From positions 1-6,446 of the forward strand of contig USEK01000086.1 of the NCBI GenBank assembly GCA_900553705.1: 6,446 bases of DNA, written 5' to 3'. The position numbers were made by a program, and so were the translations under genes. This DNA comes from an uncultured Collinsella sp. (GTDB taxonomy: Bacteria > Actinomycetota > Coriobacteriia > Coriobacteriales > Coriobacteriaceae). Within the stretch, counting starts at the first letter, position 1; every line of letters begins with the position of its first letter. Below are positions 1-5,903 of the stretch, one piece after another. A model generated the notes under the pieces. That model saw nothing but the letters and a program-made list of their open reading frames with translations, made no database searches and was not told the DNA's origin.

Positions 1-12
1 TTCCGTAGATTC

Positions 13-50
13 CGCACGAGCCGAAGGCCACTTAATGTGGCCTTCGTGCG
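13..50 (+). other. Stem-loop upstream of the rplJ promoter
   Basis: A perfect 10-bp stem (22-31 with 37-46, arms CGAAGGCCAC and GTGGCCTTCG) closes a 5-nt TTAAT loop. An alternative fold pairs 24-31 with 37-44 and 13-18 with 45-50 around a 5-nt bulge. No T-run follows on either strand, so it is not a textbook intrinsic terminator. It lies upstream of the rplJ promoter, where the end of an rplK-rplA unit would normally be. It could therefore be a U-tract-less terminator or a 3'-end stabilising hairpin of that transcript. The upstream gene is outside the window, so this role is inferred from usual gene order only. Confidence 0.5.
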
Positions 51-136
51 AGCCCAGGACTTGACCGAGCGGAAAACTCGCCCTGCCCCTCCCGGCCGGA
101 GCGTATGCAGGGTTTGTGTACGAATCCTCGCGCCCG

Positions 137-165
137 TTGACCGACGCCGGGGTCCCCGCCATAAT
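137..165 (+). promoter_or_regulatory. Sigma-A-type promoter of the rplJ-rplL operon
   Basis: TTGACC (137-142) and CATAAT (160-165) are separated by exactly 17 nt, five of six matches to consensus in each box. Transcription would start near 172, giving a leader of about 210 nt before rplJ. The placement just upstream of the L10 leader elements supports it. The call is from the sequence; activity is inferred. Confidence 0.75.
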
Positions 166-255
166 ACTTTCGGTTCACGCACGAATCCGCTGCCAGAGAC
201 AGCCGGCGCAAACGGGTCTTACCCGCGAGCTTAATGGGACTTCCCGCCAGCCGAG

Positions 256-285
256 GTGGTCGAGTAGATATGTCTTCTCGCCCCC
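256..285 (+). promoter_or_regulatory. Candidate antiterminator hairpin in the L10 leader
   Basis: CGAG (261-264) can pair with CTCG (277-280), AGA (266-268) with TCT (273-275), and GG (258-259) with CC (282-283), around a TATG loop. The 3' arm uses the bases that form the 5' arm of the downstream terminator (280-286), so the two structures exclude each other. The 5' side runs next to or into the GAGG of the L10-binding domain, so protein binding there could block this hairpin and favour termination. The pairings are visible; the switching is inferred. Confidence 0.5.
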
Positions 286-316
286 GTCGCTCATGCAGCG
301 CGGGGGCTTTCTTTTT
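280..316 (+). terminator. Intrinsic terminator (attenuator) in the rplJ leader
   Basis: GCCCCCG (280-286) pairs perfectly with CGGGGGC (301-307). The stem extends inward by CGC/GCG (288-290/298-300) past a bulged T at 287, leaving a 7-nt TCATGCA loop. TTTCTTTTT follows at 308-316. The structure ends about 65 nt upstream of the rplJ start. It must be read through for rplJ-rplL expression, which makes it an attenuator rather than the end of another operon. Confidence 0.8.
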
Positions 317-381
317 GGACATGCCCCCGTCACGTCCTTGTGGCGGACCGTGCCCGGAAAGAATTCGAGGAGGTGTAATTC

Positions 382-903
382 ATGCCCCAGCAGTACAAAA
401 TCGACAAGGTTGCAGAGATCGAGTCCCGTATCGCCGAGAACGCCGGTCTGTTCGTCGTCAACTACAACGGTCTGACGGTTAAGCAGGCTCAGGAGCTGCG
501 TCATCAGCTTCGCGAGTGCGGCGCCGAGATGAAGGTCTACAAGAACAACCTGGTCAAGATCGCTCTCAAGAACCAGGAGCAGCCCGAGCTCGACGAGATT
601 CTCGCCGGCCCCGTCGCTTATGTGTTCTACGAGTCCGAGCCGGTCGAGGCCGCTAAGGCCCTTAAGGACTTCTCCGCTAAGTCCAAGGGCGTCCTTGAGA
701 TCAAGGGCGGTATCTCCGACGGCAAGGCCGTTTCCGCTGATGATGTTAAGGCTATCGCCGAGCTGCCCACCAAGGATCAGCTTCTCGGCCAGATCGCCGG
801 TCTCATCTCCGGTTTCGCTCGCGACATCGCTGTCTGCGTCAACGGCGTTTCCTCTGGTCTCGCTCGTTCGATCCAGCAGGTCTCCGAGCAGAAGGCAGCC
901 TAG
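382..903 (+). CDS. rplJ: Large ribosomal subunit protein L10 (uL10)
   Basis: L10 forms the base of the ribosomal stalk: it binds 23S rRNA together with L11 and carries dimers of L7/L12 on its C-terminal helix, which recruit translation GTPases. The 173-residue product has normal family length. The N-terminal RNA-binding domain is clear, with FVVNYNGLTVKQAQELR at residues 24-40 and KVYKNNLVKIAL at 51-62. LPTKDQLLGQIAGLI (128-142) precedes the hydrophobic helix toward the C-terminus that holds L7/L12. The ATG at 382 is preceded by a strong AGGAGG (368-373) at 8-nt spacing. It is the first gene of an rplJ-rplL operon with its own promoter, and is probably repressed through the L10 leader upstream by excess L10-L12 complex. 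Nothing in the protein is abnormal. Confidence 0.97.
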   Translation: MPQQYKIDKVAEIESRIAENAGLFVVNYNGLTVKQAQELRHQLRECGAEMKVYKNNLVKIALKNQEQPELDEILAGPVAYVFYESEPVEAAKALKDFSAKSKGVLEIKGGISDGKAVSADDVKAIAELPTKDQLLGQIAGLISGFARDIAVCVNGVSSGLARSIQQVSEQKAA

Positions 904-1005
904 TCGCTGTTTTCACCCGCGGCGGCAACGCCGCACCCCTGGCGCATTCGCGCCGTGTTTTAACTGATCTCCGTGCATCCGCACGGAAACCGAAAGGACT
1001 TAGAA
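904..1005 (+). other. rplJ-rplL spacer with three small hairpins
   Basis: This 102-nt spacer contains three successive short stem-loops. The first is GCGGCG/CGCCGC (919-924/929-934) with a GCAA tetraloop. The second is GGCGC/GCGCC (941-945/950-954) with an ATTC loop, followed by GTGTTTT. The third is TCCGTGC/GCACGGA (970-976/981-987) with an ATCC loop, ending just before the rplL ribosome binding site. No promoter is evident. L7/L12 is needed in several copies per L10, so structures here could influence RNA processing, partial termination or rplL translation. That role is inferred. Confidence 0.55.
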
Positions 1006-1383
1006 ATGGCTAAGCTTACCACCGATGAGATCATCGATGCTCTTAAGGAAATGACCCTTCTCGAGGCTTCCGAGCTCGTTAAGGCTATCGAGGACACCTT
1101 CGGCGTTTCCGCCGCTGCTCCTGCCGCTGTTGTCGCCGCTCCCGCTGCTGGCGCTGCTGAGGCCGAGGAGAAGACCGAGTTTGACGTCGTGCTCGAGGGC
1201 TTCGGCGACAACAAGATCCAGGTCATCAAGGCCGTCCGTGAGCTCACCAACCTTGGCCTGAAGGAGGCCAAGGAGGTCGTCGAGGGCGCTCCCAAGGCTG
1301 TTCTCGAGGGTGCCAAGAAGGAGGACGCCGAGGCTGCCAAGGAGAAGCTCGAGGCTGCTGGCGCTGCTGTCACCCTCAAGTAA
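1006..1383 (+). CDS. rplL: Large ribosomal subunit protein L7/L12 (bL12)
   Basis: L7/L12 is the multicopy, flexible stalk protein that recruits and stimulates elongation and initiation factor GTPases. The 125-residue product has the family layout. Residues 1-33 form the dimerisation domain that binds L10 (IIDALKEMTLLEASELVKAI, 9-28). A flexible Ala/Pro-rich hinge covers about 35-53. The globular C-terminal domain covers about 57-125, with the factor-binding helices around IQVIKAVRELTNLGLKEAKE (71-90). The ATG at 1006 was chosen because it gives the standard MAKL start and has GAAAGGA (992-998) 7 nt upstream. A GTG at 973 in the same frame would add 11 unconserved residues and fall inside the upstream hairpin. 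It is last in the operon and is followed by a strong terminator. Confidence 0.97.
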   Translation: MAKLTTDEIIDALKEMTLLEASELVKAIEDTFGVSAAAPAAVVAAPAAGAAEAEEKTEFDVVLEGFGDNKIQVIKAVRELTNLGLKEAKEVVEGAPKAVLEGAKKEDAEAAKEKLEAAGAAVTLK

Positions 1384-1410
1384 TCAGGCTTTCTCGCCAG
1401 ATTTCTTTGC

Positions 1411-1450
1411 AGACGGGGTTCGCATTGCGAGCCCCGTCTTTTTTGTTTTT
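1411..1450 (+). terminator. Strong intrinsic terminator after rplL
   Basis: A 13-bp stem (1411-1423 with 1427-1439, one G-U pair) closes a 3-nt ATT loop and runs straight into TTTTTT-G-TTTTT (up to 1450). It ends the rplJ-rplL transcript and separates it from galU. Confidence 0.93.
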
Positions 1451-1522
1451 CGGTCCCTCAACATCGGTTGCTCAAACTGCCATGTTCTGTGATTTGTGTC
1501 GTATCGGCTGCCTTGCCGTTGG

Positions 1523-1556
1523 GCAATAAAATTGCACCATTCGAGCAATAATTTGC
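1523..1556. promoter_or_regulatory. Paired GCAA/TTGC palindromes upstream of galU
   Basis: GCAAT-AAA-ATTGC (1523-1535) and GCAA-TAAT-TTGC (1545-1556) are two similar inverted repeats. Their centres lie about 21-22 bp apart, close to two turns of the DNA helix. The second ends 17 bp before the candidate -35 box of galU. This geometry resembles a tandem operator for a dimeric regulator. The regulator is unknown, and the AT-rich half-sites are short enough that coincidence is possible. Confidence 0.4.
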
Positions 1557-1573
1557 GTTGACCTGCTGAAGAA

Positions 1574-1601
1574 TTGTCTCTGCCTTGTAGCGACATATAG
1601 T
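1574..1601 (+). promoter_or_regulatory. Candidate galU promoter
   Basis: TTGTCT (1574-1579) and TATAGT (1596-1601) are spaced by 16 nt, with transcription expected near 1608. The resulting leader of about 90 nt contains two small hairpins: GCGGC/GCCGC at 1639-1643/1649-1653, and GGCGC-TTTT-GCGCC at 1662-1675. A TTGACC at 1558-1563 has no matching -10 box. The upstream rplL terminator means galU needs a promoter in this spacer. This is the best pair I see. Confidence 0.45.
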
Positions 1602-1697
1602 TCCAGCGGTAAGATGCTTGGGTATCGCAATTTGGTCTGCGGCTGTGTGCCGCACGCATGGGGCGCTTTTGCGCCTGCGAAAGGATCTTTGAATAAC

Positions 1698-2606
1698 ATG
1701 AAGGCAATCATCCCCGCCGCCGGTCTTGGCACGCGTTTTCTGCCTGGCACCAAGTGCACGCCCAAAGAGATGCTGCCGGTGCTCGACAAGCCCGTCATTC
1801 AGTATGTCGTTGAGGAGGCGCTCGACCCCGAGGAGGTCGACGATGCCATCATCGTTACTTCTCCCGGCAAGCCTGAGCTGCTGAACTACTTCCAGCCCGA
1901 TCGCTCGCTTGAGAACCTGCTGCGCGAGCGCGGCAAGAACGCCTATGCCGATGCCGTCGCCCACGCTGGCGGTATGCCGGTCGACTTCCGTTATCAGTAC
2001 GAGCCCAAGGGCCTCGGCCATGCTATCCGCTCTGCTGCCGACGCCGTGGCAGGGGAGAACTTCCTGGTTCTTCTGGGCGACTACGTTGTGCCTAACCGCG
2101 ACATCTGCGACAAGATGCTCGCCGTTTCCAAGGAGCACGGTGGCGCTTCGGTTATCGCCGTCGCTGCTTGCTCGCCCGAGGAAGTCAGCCGCTACGGCGT
2201 TATCGCTGGCGAGCGCGTCGGTTCGCTCGAGGGCGCCGAGGACGTTGCCGATGCCGAGCCGGGCGCTGTCTGGCGTATCGGCGGTCTGGTCGAGAAGCCC
2301 GCTCCCGAGGCTGCTCCGTCCAACCTGTACATCGTCGGCCGCTACCTGCTGAGCCCGCTGGTCATGGACCTGCTGGCAGATCAGCAGGCCGGCAAGGGCG
2401 GCGAGATCCAGCTCACCGACGCCATGGCCCGTTCGCTCGACCGTGAGGCCATGTATGCAGTCGTCATCGACCCGCTGTCGGGCTACGACACCGGCACTCC
2501 CTCTGGCTGGATGGCCACTAACGCCCTCATGGCTGCAAGCGACCCCCGCTTTGCCGATGCCTTCTGGGACGCCATCGACGAGCGCGGCGGCTTGATGCGC
2601 AAGTAA
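1698..2606 (+). CDS. galU: UTP-glucose-1-phosphate uridylyltransferase
   Basis: This cytoplasmic enzyme makes UDP-glucose and pyrophosphate from UTP and glucose-1-phosphate, feeding cell-surface polysaccharide, glycolipid and galactose metabolism. The 302-residue product matches the usual bacterial GalU size. The nucleotide-binding signature AGLGTRFLP (8-16) is followed by PKEMLPVLDKPVIQYVVEE (22-40). Further matches are KGLGHA (104-109), the acidic GD (127-128), YGVIAGE (166-172), VEKP (198-201) with the expected lysine, APSNLYIVGRYLLSP (206-220), GEIQLTDA (235-242) and YDTGTPSGW (263-271). The ATG at 1698 begins the conserved MKAIIPAAG. An in-frame ATG at 1614 would add 28 unrelated residues. 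The ribosome binding site AAAGG (1680-1684) is about 13 nt upstream, rather distant. The gene is flanked by terminators and appears monocistronic, lying unusually between rplL and rpoB. Confidence 0.96.
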   Translation: MKAIIPAAGLGTRFLPGTKCTPKEMLPVLDKPVIQYVVEEALDPEEVDDAIIVTSPGKPELLNYFQPDRSLENLLRERGKNAYADAVAHAGGMPVDFRYQYEPKGLGHAIRSAADAVAGENFLVLLGDYVVPNRDICDKMLAVSKEHGGASVIAVAACSPEEVSRYGVIAGERVGSLEGAEDVADAEPGAVWRIGGLVEKPAPEAAPSNLYIVGRYLLSPLVMDLLADQQAGKGGEIQLTDAMARSLDREAMYAVVIDPLSGYDTGTPSGWMATNALMAASDPRFADAFWDAIDERGGLMRK

Positions 2607-2626
2607 GCCTTCGGGCATCGACATTT

Positions 2627-2659
2627 ACGGGTGCGGACCTCGGTCCGCGCCCGTTTTTT
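2627..2659 (+). terminator. Intrinsic terminator after galU
   Basis: A 12-bp stem (2627-2638 with 2643-2654, one G-U pair) has a CTCG tetraloop, and six T residues follow at 2654-2659. It lies about 20 nt after the galU stop codon and separates galU from rpoB. Confidence 0.92.
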
Positions 2660-2683
2660 ATAAGAGCTGCGATTGCCGGCTCT

Positions 2684-2708
2684 CTGTTCACAGAAAATAT
2701 ATGAACAG
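2684..2708. promoter_or_regulatory. 25-bp inverted repeat in the galU-rpoB spacer
   Basis: CTGTTCA (2684-2690) and TGAACAG (2702-2708) form a perfect 7-bp inverted repeat around an 11-nt AT-rich spacer. The half-site spacing suits a dimeric DNA-binding protein or a short hairpin. The right half-site is shared with the overlapping GAAC-N4-GTTC palindrome. The function is unknown. Confidence 0.45.
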
Positions 2709-2715
2709 ATGTTCG
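2702..2715. promoter_or_regulatory. LexA-type (SOS box-like) palindrome
   Basis: GAAC-AGAT-GTTC (2703-2714) followed by G matches the Gram-positive and actinobacterial LexA box CGAACRNRYGTTCG at every specified position except the first C, which is T here. It lies about 78 bp upstream of the -35 box proposed for rpoB. It would overlap the -35 of a weaker possible promoter (TGAACA 2702-2707, 17 nt, TATCTA 2725-2730). Binding is inferred from sequence similarity only. Confidence 0.4.
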
Positions 2716-2792
2716 ATGTACACCTATCTACCTGCGCCTTTTCTGTCGAAAAACTTTGCTACTCCAAAAACTCAATTGCGTCAAGGCTTTTC

Positions 2793-2820
2793 TTGCCCAA
2801 CGGTCGGTACCTGATAAACT
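2793..2820 (+). promoter_or_regulatory. Candidate rpoB promoter (extended -10)
   Basis: TTGCCC (2793-2798) is followed after 16 nt by TAAACT (2815-2820). A TG dinucleotide sits one base before the -10 box (2812-2813), giving an extended -10 element. Transcription would start near 2827, leaving a leader of about 65 nt. In that leader TGGCGA (2837-2842) can pair with TCGCCA (2852-2857). No better promoter is visible between the galU terminator and rpoB. Confidence 0.45.
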
Positions 2821-2893
2821 ATTAGGTTGCGATAACTGGCGAAGCTATGCCTCGCCAACCCACCGAGCATTTCCGTGAAGGAGGAAAAACCTG

Positions 2894-5860
2894 GTGACCT
2901 ACGCATACACTGCCACTAAGCGCAAGCGCGTCAGCTTCGGGAAAATCCCGGAGGCCATGGAGCTCCCCAACCTTATCTCTGTTCAAAGGGAATCCTTTGA
3001 GCGTTTTAAGGACGAGGGCCTTCGTGAGGCGTTCAAGGAATCCAGCCCCATCCAGAGCCAGAACCATGTTCTCGAGGTTACCTTCGGCGAGCATCAGTTC
3101 GGCGACCCCGCGCACACCGTCGAGGAGTGCCGCGAGAAGGATATGACCTATCAGGCTCCGCTTCTGACCGACGTCCGTCTCACCAACAAGGAGACCGGCG
3201 AGATCAAGGAGCAGCTCGTCTTCATGGGCGACTTCCCCATGATGACCGATCAGGGCACCTTCATCATCAACGGTACTGAGCGTATCGTCGTCTCGCAGCT
3301 CGTCCGCTCCCCGGGCGTGTACTACAGCTCCGAGATGGATTCGGGCAAGCAGATCTACAAGGCCCAGATCATCCCGTCCCGCGGTGCCTGGCTTGAGTTT
3401 GAGGTCGACAAGCGCGACCAGCTCATGGTCTCCATCGACCGTAAGCGCAAGCAGAGCGCCACGATGTTCCTGCGCGCCCTTGGCATTGCCGTCACCAACG
3501 ACGACATCATCGAGCTGCTCGGCAACTCCGATGTGATCAAGCGCACCCTGGAGCGCGACACCGCCCTCACTCGCGAGGACGCCCTCATCGAGATCTACCG
3601 TCGTCTGCGCCCGGGCGAGCCTCCCACCGTGGACGCTTCCCGCAGCCTGCTCGAGGGTCTGCTCTTTAACCCGCAGCGCTACGACCTGGCCCGCGTCGGT
3701 CGTTACAAGGTCAACAAGAAGCTCAACCTCACCACCGAGGAAGAGGTCACGGTGCTCACCGACGAGGATATCGTCGCGACGCTGCGCTACCTGCTGTCCC
3801 TCGCTGCCGGCGAGCAGGGCTTCAAGGTCGACGACATCGACCACTTCGGCAACCGCCGCATCCGTACCGTTGGCGAGCTCGTCGCCAACCAGTTCCGTAT
3901 CGGCATGAGCCGTATGGAGCGCGTCGTCCGTGAGCGCATGAGCTCCCAGGACATCGACGAGATCACCCCGCAGTCGCTCATCAACATCCGCCCGATCGTG
4001 GCCTCCATCAAGGAGTTCTTCGGTTCCTCGCAGCTCTCGCAGTTCATGGACCAGGCGAACCCCCTGACCGGTCTGACCCACAAGCGCCGTCTGTCCGCAC
4101 TCGGCCCTGGCGGTCTTGCCGGCCACAAGTCGGGCTCCAGCCGCCGCACCAACGTGCCAACGGCCGTCCGCGACGTTCACAACTCGCACTACAGCCGCAT
4201 GTGCCCGATCGAGACCCCCGAAGGCCCCAACATCGGCCTGATCGGCTCGCTCGCCCTCTACGCCCGCGTCAACGAGTATGGCTTCATCGAGGCCCCGTTC
4301 CGTCGCGTCGAGAACGGCGTTGCCACCGACCAGATCGACTGGATGACCGCTGACGAGGAAGAGAAGCACGTCATCGCGCCGGCCAACACGCCGCTCGATC
4401 CCAAGACCAACGAGTTCATCACGACCGATGCCGAGGGCAAGATCGTCCGTCCGCACACCGTGATTGCCCGTACCCGCGACTTCGACGGCTCCTTCGGCGC
4501 TCCCGCCGACGTGCCCGTCGAGGACGTCGACTACATGGACGTCTCCCCGCGTCAGATGCTCTCCGTCGCAGCCACGCTGATCCCGTTCCTGGAGCACGAC
4601 GACGCCAAGCGTACGCTGATGGGCGCTAACATGCAGCGTCAGGCCGTGCCGCTGGTTCACCCCGCCGCTCCCTATGTCGGTACCGGCATGGAGCGCCGCG
4701 CCGCTCTGGACTCCGGCGAGGTCACCCTGGCCAAGAACGCCGGCGAGGTCATCTTTGCCGACGCCGCCAAGATCATCGTCAAGCATGCCGGCGGCATGGA
4801 CGAGTATCACCTGGCCAAGTACCAGCGCTCCAACCAGTCCACCTGCATCAACCACCGTCCGCTCGTTCGCGTCGGTGACACCGTTGAGCAGGGCGAGCCT
4901 CTGGCCGACGGTCCTTCGACCGATCACGGCGAGCTCGCACTGGGCCAGAACCTCACCGTGGCATACATGCCGTGGGAAGGCTTTAACTACGAGGACGGTA
5001 TCGTCGTGTCCGAGCGCCTGGTGGCCGAGGACCTGCTGACGACCATCAACATCACCCGTCACGAGATCGACGCCCGCGACACCAAGCTCGGTCCCGAGGA
5101 GATCACCCGCGAGATCCCGAACCTCTCCGAGGACATGCTTGCCAACCTCGACGAGGACGGCATCATCCGCATCGGCGCCGAGGTCGGCCCTGGCGACATC
5201 CTGGTCGGCAAGGTCACGCCTAAGGGCGAGAGCGCTCTGACCGCCGAGGAGCGCCTGCTGCGCGCCATCTTCGGTGCCAAGGCCCACGACGCCCGCGACC
5301 CCTCCCTTAAGATGCCTCACGGCGCTTACGGCCGCGTCATCGACGTCGTCCGCTTTAGCCGCGAGAACGGCGACGACCTGGCCCCCGGCGTCAACGAGCA
5401 GGTGCGCGTCTACGTCGCCCAGCGTCGTAAGATCCAGCAGGGCGATAAGATCGCCGGCCGCCACGGCAACAAGGGTGTTATCTGTAACGTTCTGCCGGTC
5501 GAGGACATGCCCTACATGGCTGACGGTACCCCGATCGACGTTATCCTCAACCCGCTGGGCGTTCCTTCGCGTATGAACGTCGGCCAGCTGCTCGAGTGCC
5601 ACCTTGGCTGGGCTGCTGCGTGCGGTTGGGATACCGAGCAGGCCGACTCCGACAAGTACGTCCCCGGTCCGTTCTTCACCGCGACGCCCGTCTTCGACGG
5701 CGCCAAGGAGGACGAGATCGCTGAGGTCATCCGTCGTGCCAACAAGAACATGCTCAACAAGGCCACCGCTGCCTTTGGCGATCACATGCGTCCCGAGTTC
5801 GTCACCCAGCTTGACGAGCGCGGCAAGACCCGTCTGTTCGACGGCCGCACCGGCGAGGAA
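2894..5860 (+). CDS. rpoB: DNA-directed RNA polymerase subunit beta, 3' end missing
   Basis: RpoB is the beta subunit of RNA polymerase and forms much of the active site and the rifampicin pocket. The GTG at 2894 is supported by AAGGAGG (2878-2884) at 9 nt and a conserved N-terminus. Recognisable parts are FIINGTERIVVSQLVRSPG (123-141), rifampicin cluster I SSQLSQFMDQ to THKRRLSAL (378-403), ETPEGPNIGLIGSL, MPWEGFNYEDGIVVSERL, and GDKIAGRHGNKG (850-861). In that last motif K852 and K860 correspond to E. coli K1065 and K1073. NPLGVPSRMN follows. Codons 409-424 replace the usual eight-residue (T/S)RERAG-type segment of fork loop 2 with 16 residues, in frame. Homology ends at E989 (5860). About 170-200 C-terminal residues are absent because the contig joins foreign sequence there. 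The open frame continues to 6031 by chance. Confidence 0.95.
4022..4102 (+). other. Rifampicin-resistance-determining region of rpoB (wild type)
   Basis: Codons 377-403 align with E. coli RpoB 507-533 at a constant offset of 130. The main resistance positions carry the sensitive-type residues: Q383 (Q513), D386 (D516), H396 (H526), S401 (S531) and L403 (L533). A388 replaces Asn518, and T392 and G393 replace Ser522 and Glu523, which I read as lineage variation. The region by itself predicts susceptibility. Whether the unusual segment directly after it (409-424) affects the pocket cannot be judged from sequence. Confidence 0.8.
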
Positions 5861-5863
5861 TCG
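5858..5863. other. Chimeric junction between rpoB and a foreign psd-pssA fragment
   Basis: Up to GAG GAA (5855-5860) the plus-strand frame reads as RpoB (RLFDGRTGEE, 980-989). Immediately after, the frame reads unrelated residues, while the minus strand carries the start of a pssA-like gene and psd. RpoB would normally continue with a F/L-x-N-P-V-T-V-G type sequence. Shared AGGAA at the joint may have allowed a short-overlap join. The exact base is uncertain by a few nucleotides. Confidence 0.85.
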
Positions 5864-5890
5864 GAAAAAGGTCTGGGGTGTCGTCGTCAT
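5861..5890 (-). CDS. pssA: Start of a CDP-diacylglycerol-serine O-phosphatidyltransferase (fragment)
   Basis: Thirteen bases after the psd stop codon, an ATG (5890-5888 on the minus strand) opens a frame reading MTTTPQTFFR before the sequence crosses the chimeric junction into rpoB. Phosphatidylserine synthase commonly follows psd in Bacteroidales, and a short polar start leading into an FFRF-type segment fits the family's beginning. Ten codons are too few for a firm identification, so the call rests mostly on gene order. Confidence 0.4.
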
Positions 5891-5903
5891 GTCCGGTCGG
5901 GTA

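Larger units (their letters stand above)
172..316 (+). promoter_or_regulatory. Ribosomal protein L10 leader (autoregulatory attenuator RNA)
   Basis: This untranslated leader upstream of rplJ shows the features of the L10 leader family, the RNA bound by the L10(L12)n complex to repress its own operon. AGAGACA (195-201) lies just before GCCGGCG (202-208). That arm pairs, with one A-C mismatch, with CGCCAGC (245-251), which is followed by the conserved CCGAGG (251-256). AGACA facing GAGG matches the kink-turn-like signature of this family. A hairpin CGGGT/ACCCG (213-217/221-225) sits inside the domain. An intrinsic terminator follows at 280-315. In Bacillus subtilis the equivalent leader works by transcription attenuation, with protein binding favouring termination. 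The same logic is inferred here from mutually exclusive pairings. Confidence 0.8.

Noticed and set aside
61..90. TTGACC at 61-66 as a second promoter
   Set aside because: No acceptable -10 box occurs 15-19 nt downstream.
973..1005. Upstream GTG start for rplL
   Set aside because: It would add 11 residues not found in L7/L12 and lies inside a hairpin. The ATG at 1006 has the ribosome binding site and the conserved MAKL start.
960..1379. Minus-strand open frame opposite rplL
   Set aside because: It is low-complexity Ser/Ala antisense translation of the rplL gene.
1614..1697. Upstream ATG extending GalU by 28 residues
   Set aside because: The added residues are not GalU-like and include leader hairpin sequence. 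GalU proteins begin at the KAIIPAAG motif.
1458..2624. Minus-strand open frame of 388 codons over galU and its spacer
   Set aside because: It lies antisense to a clear galU and reads through both flanking regulatory regions. There is no recognisable domain.
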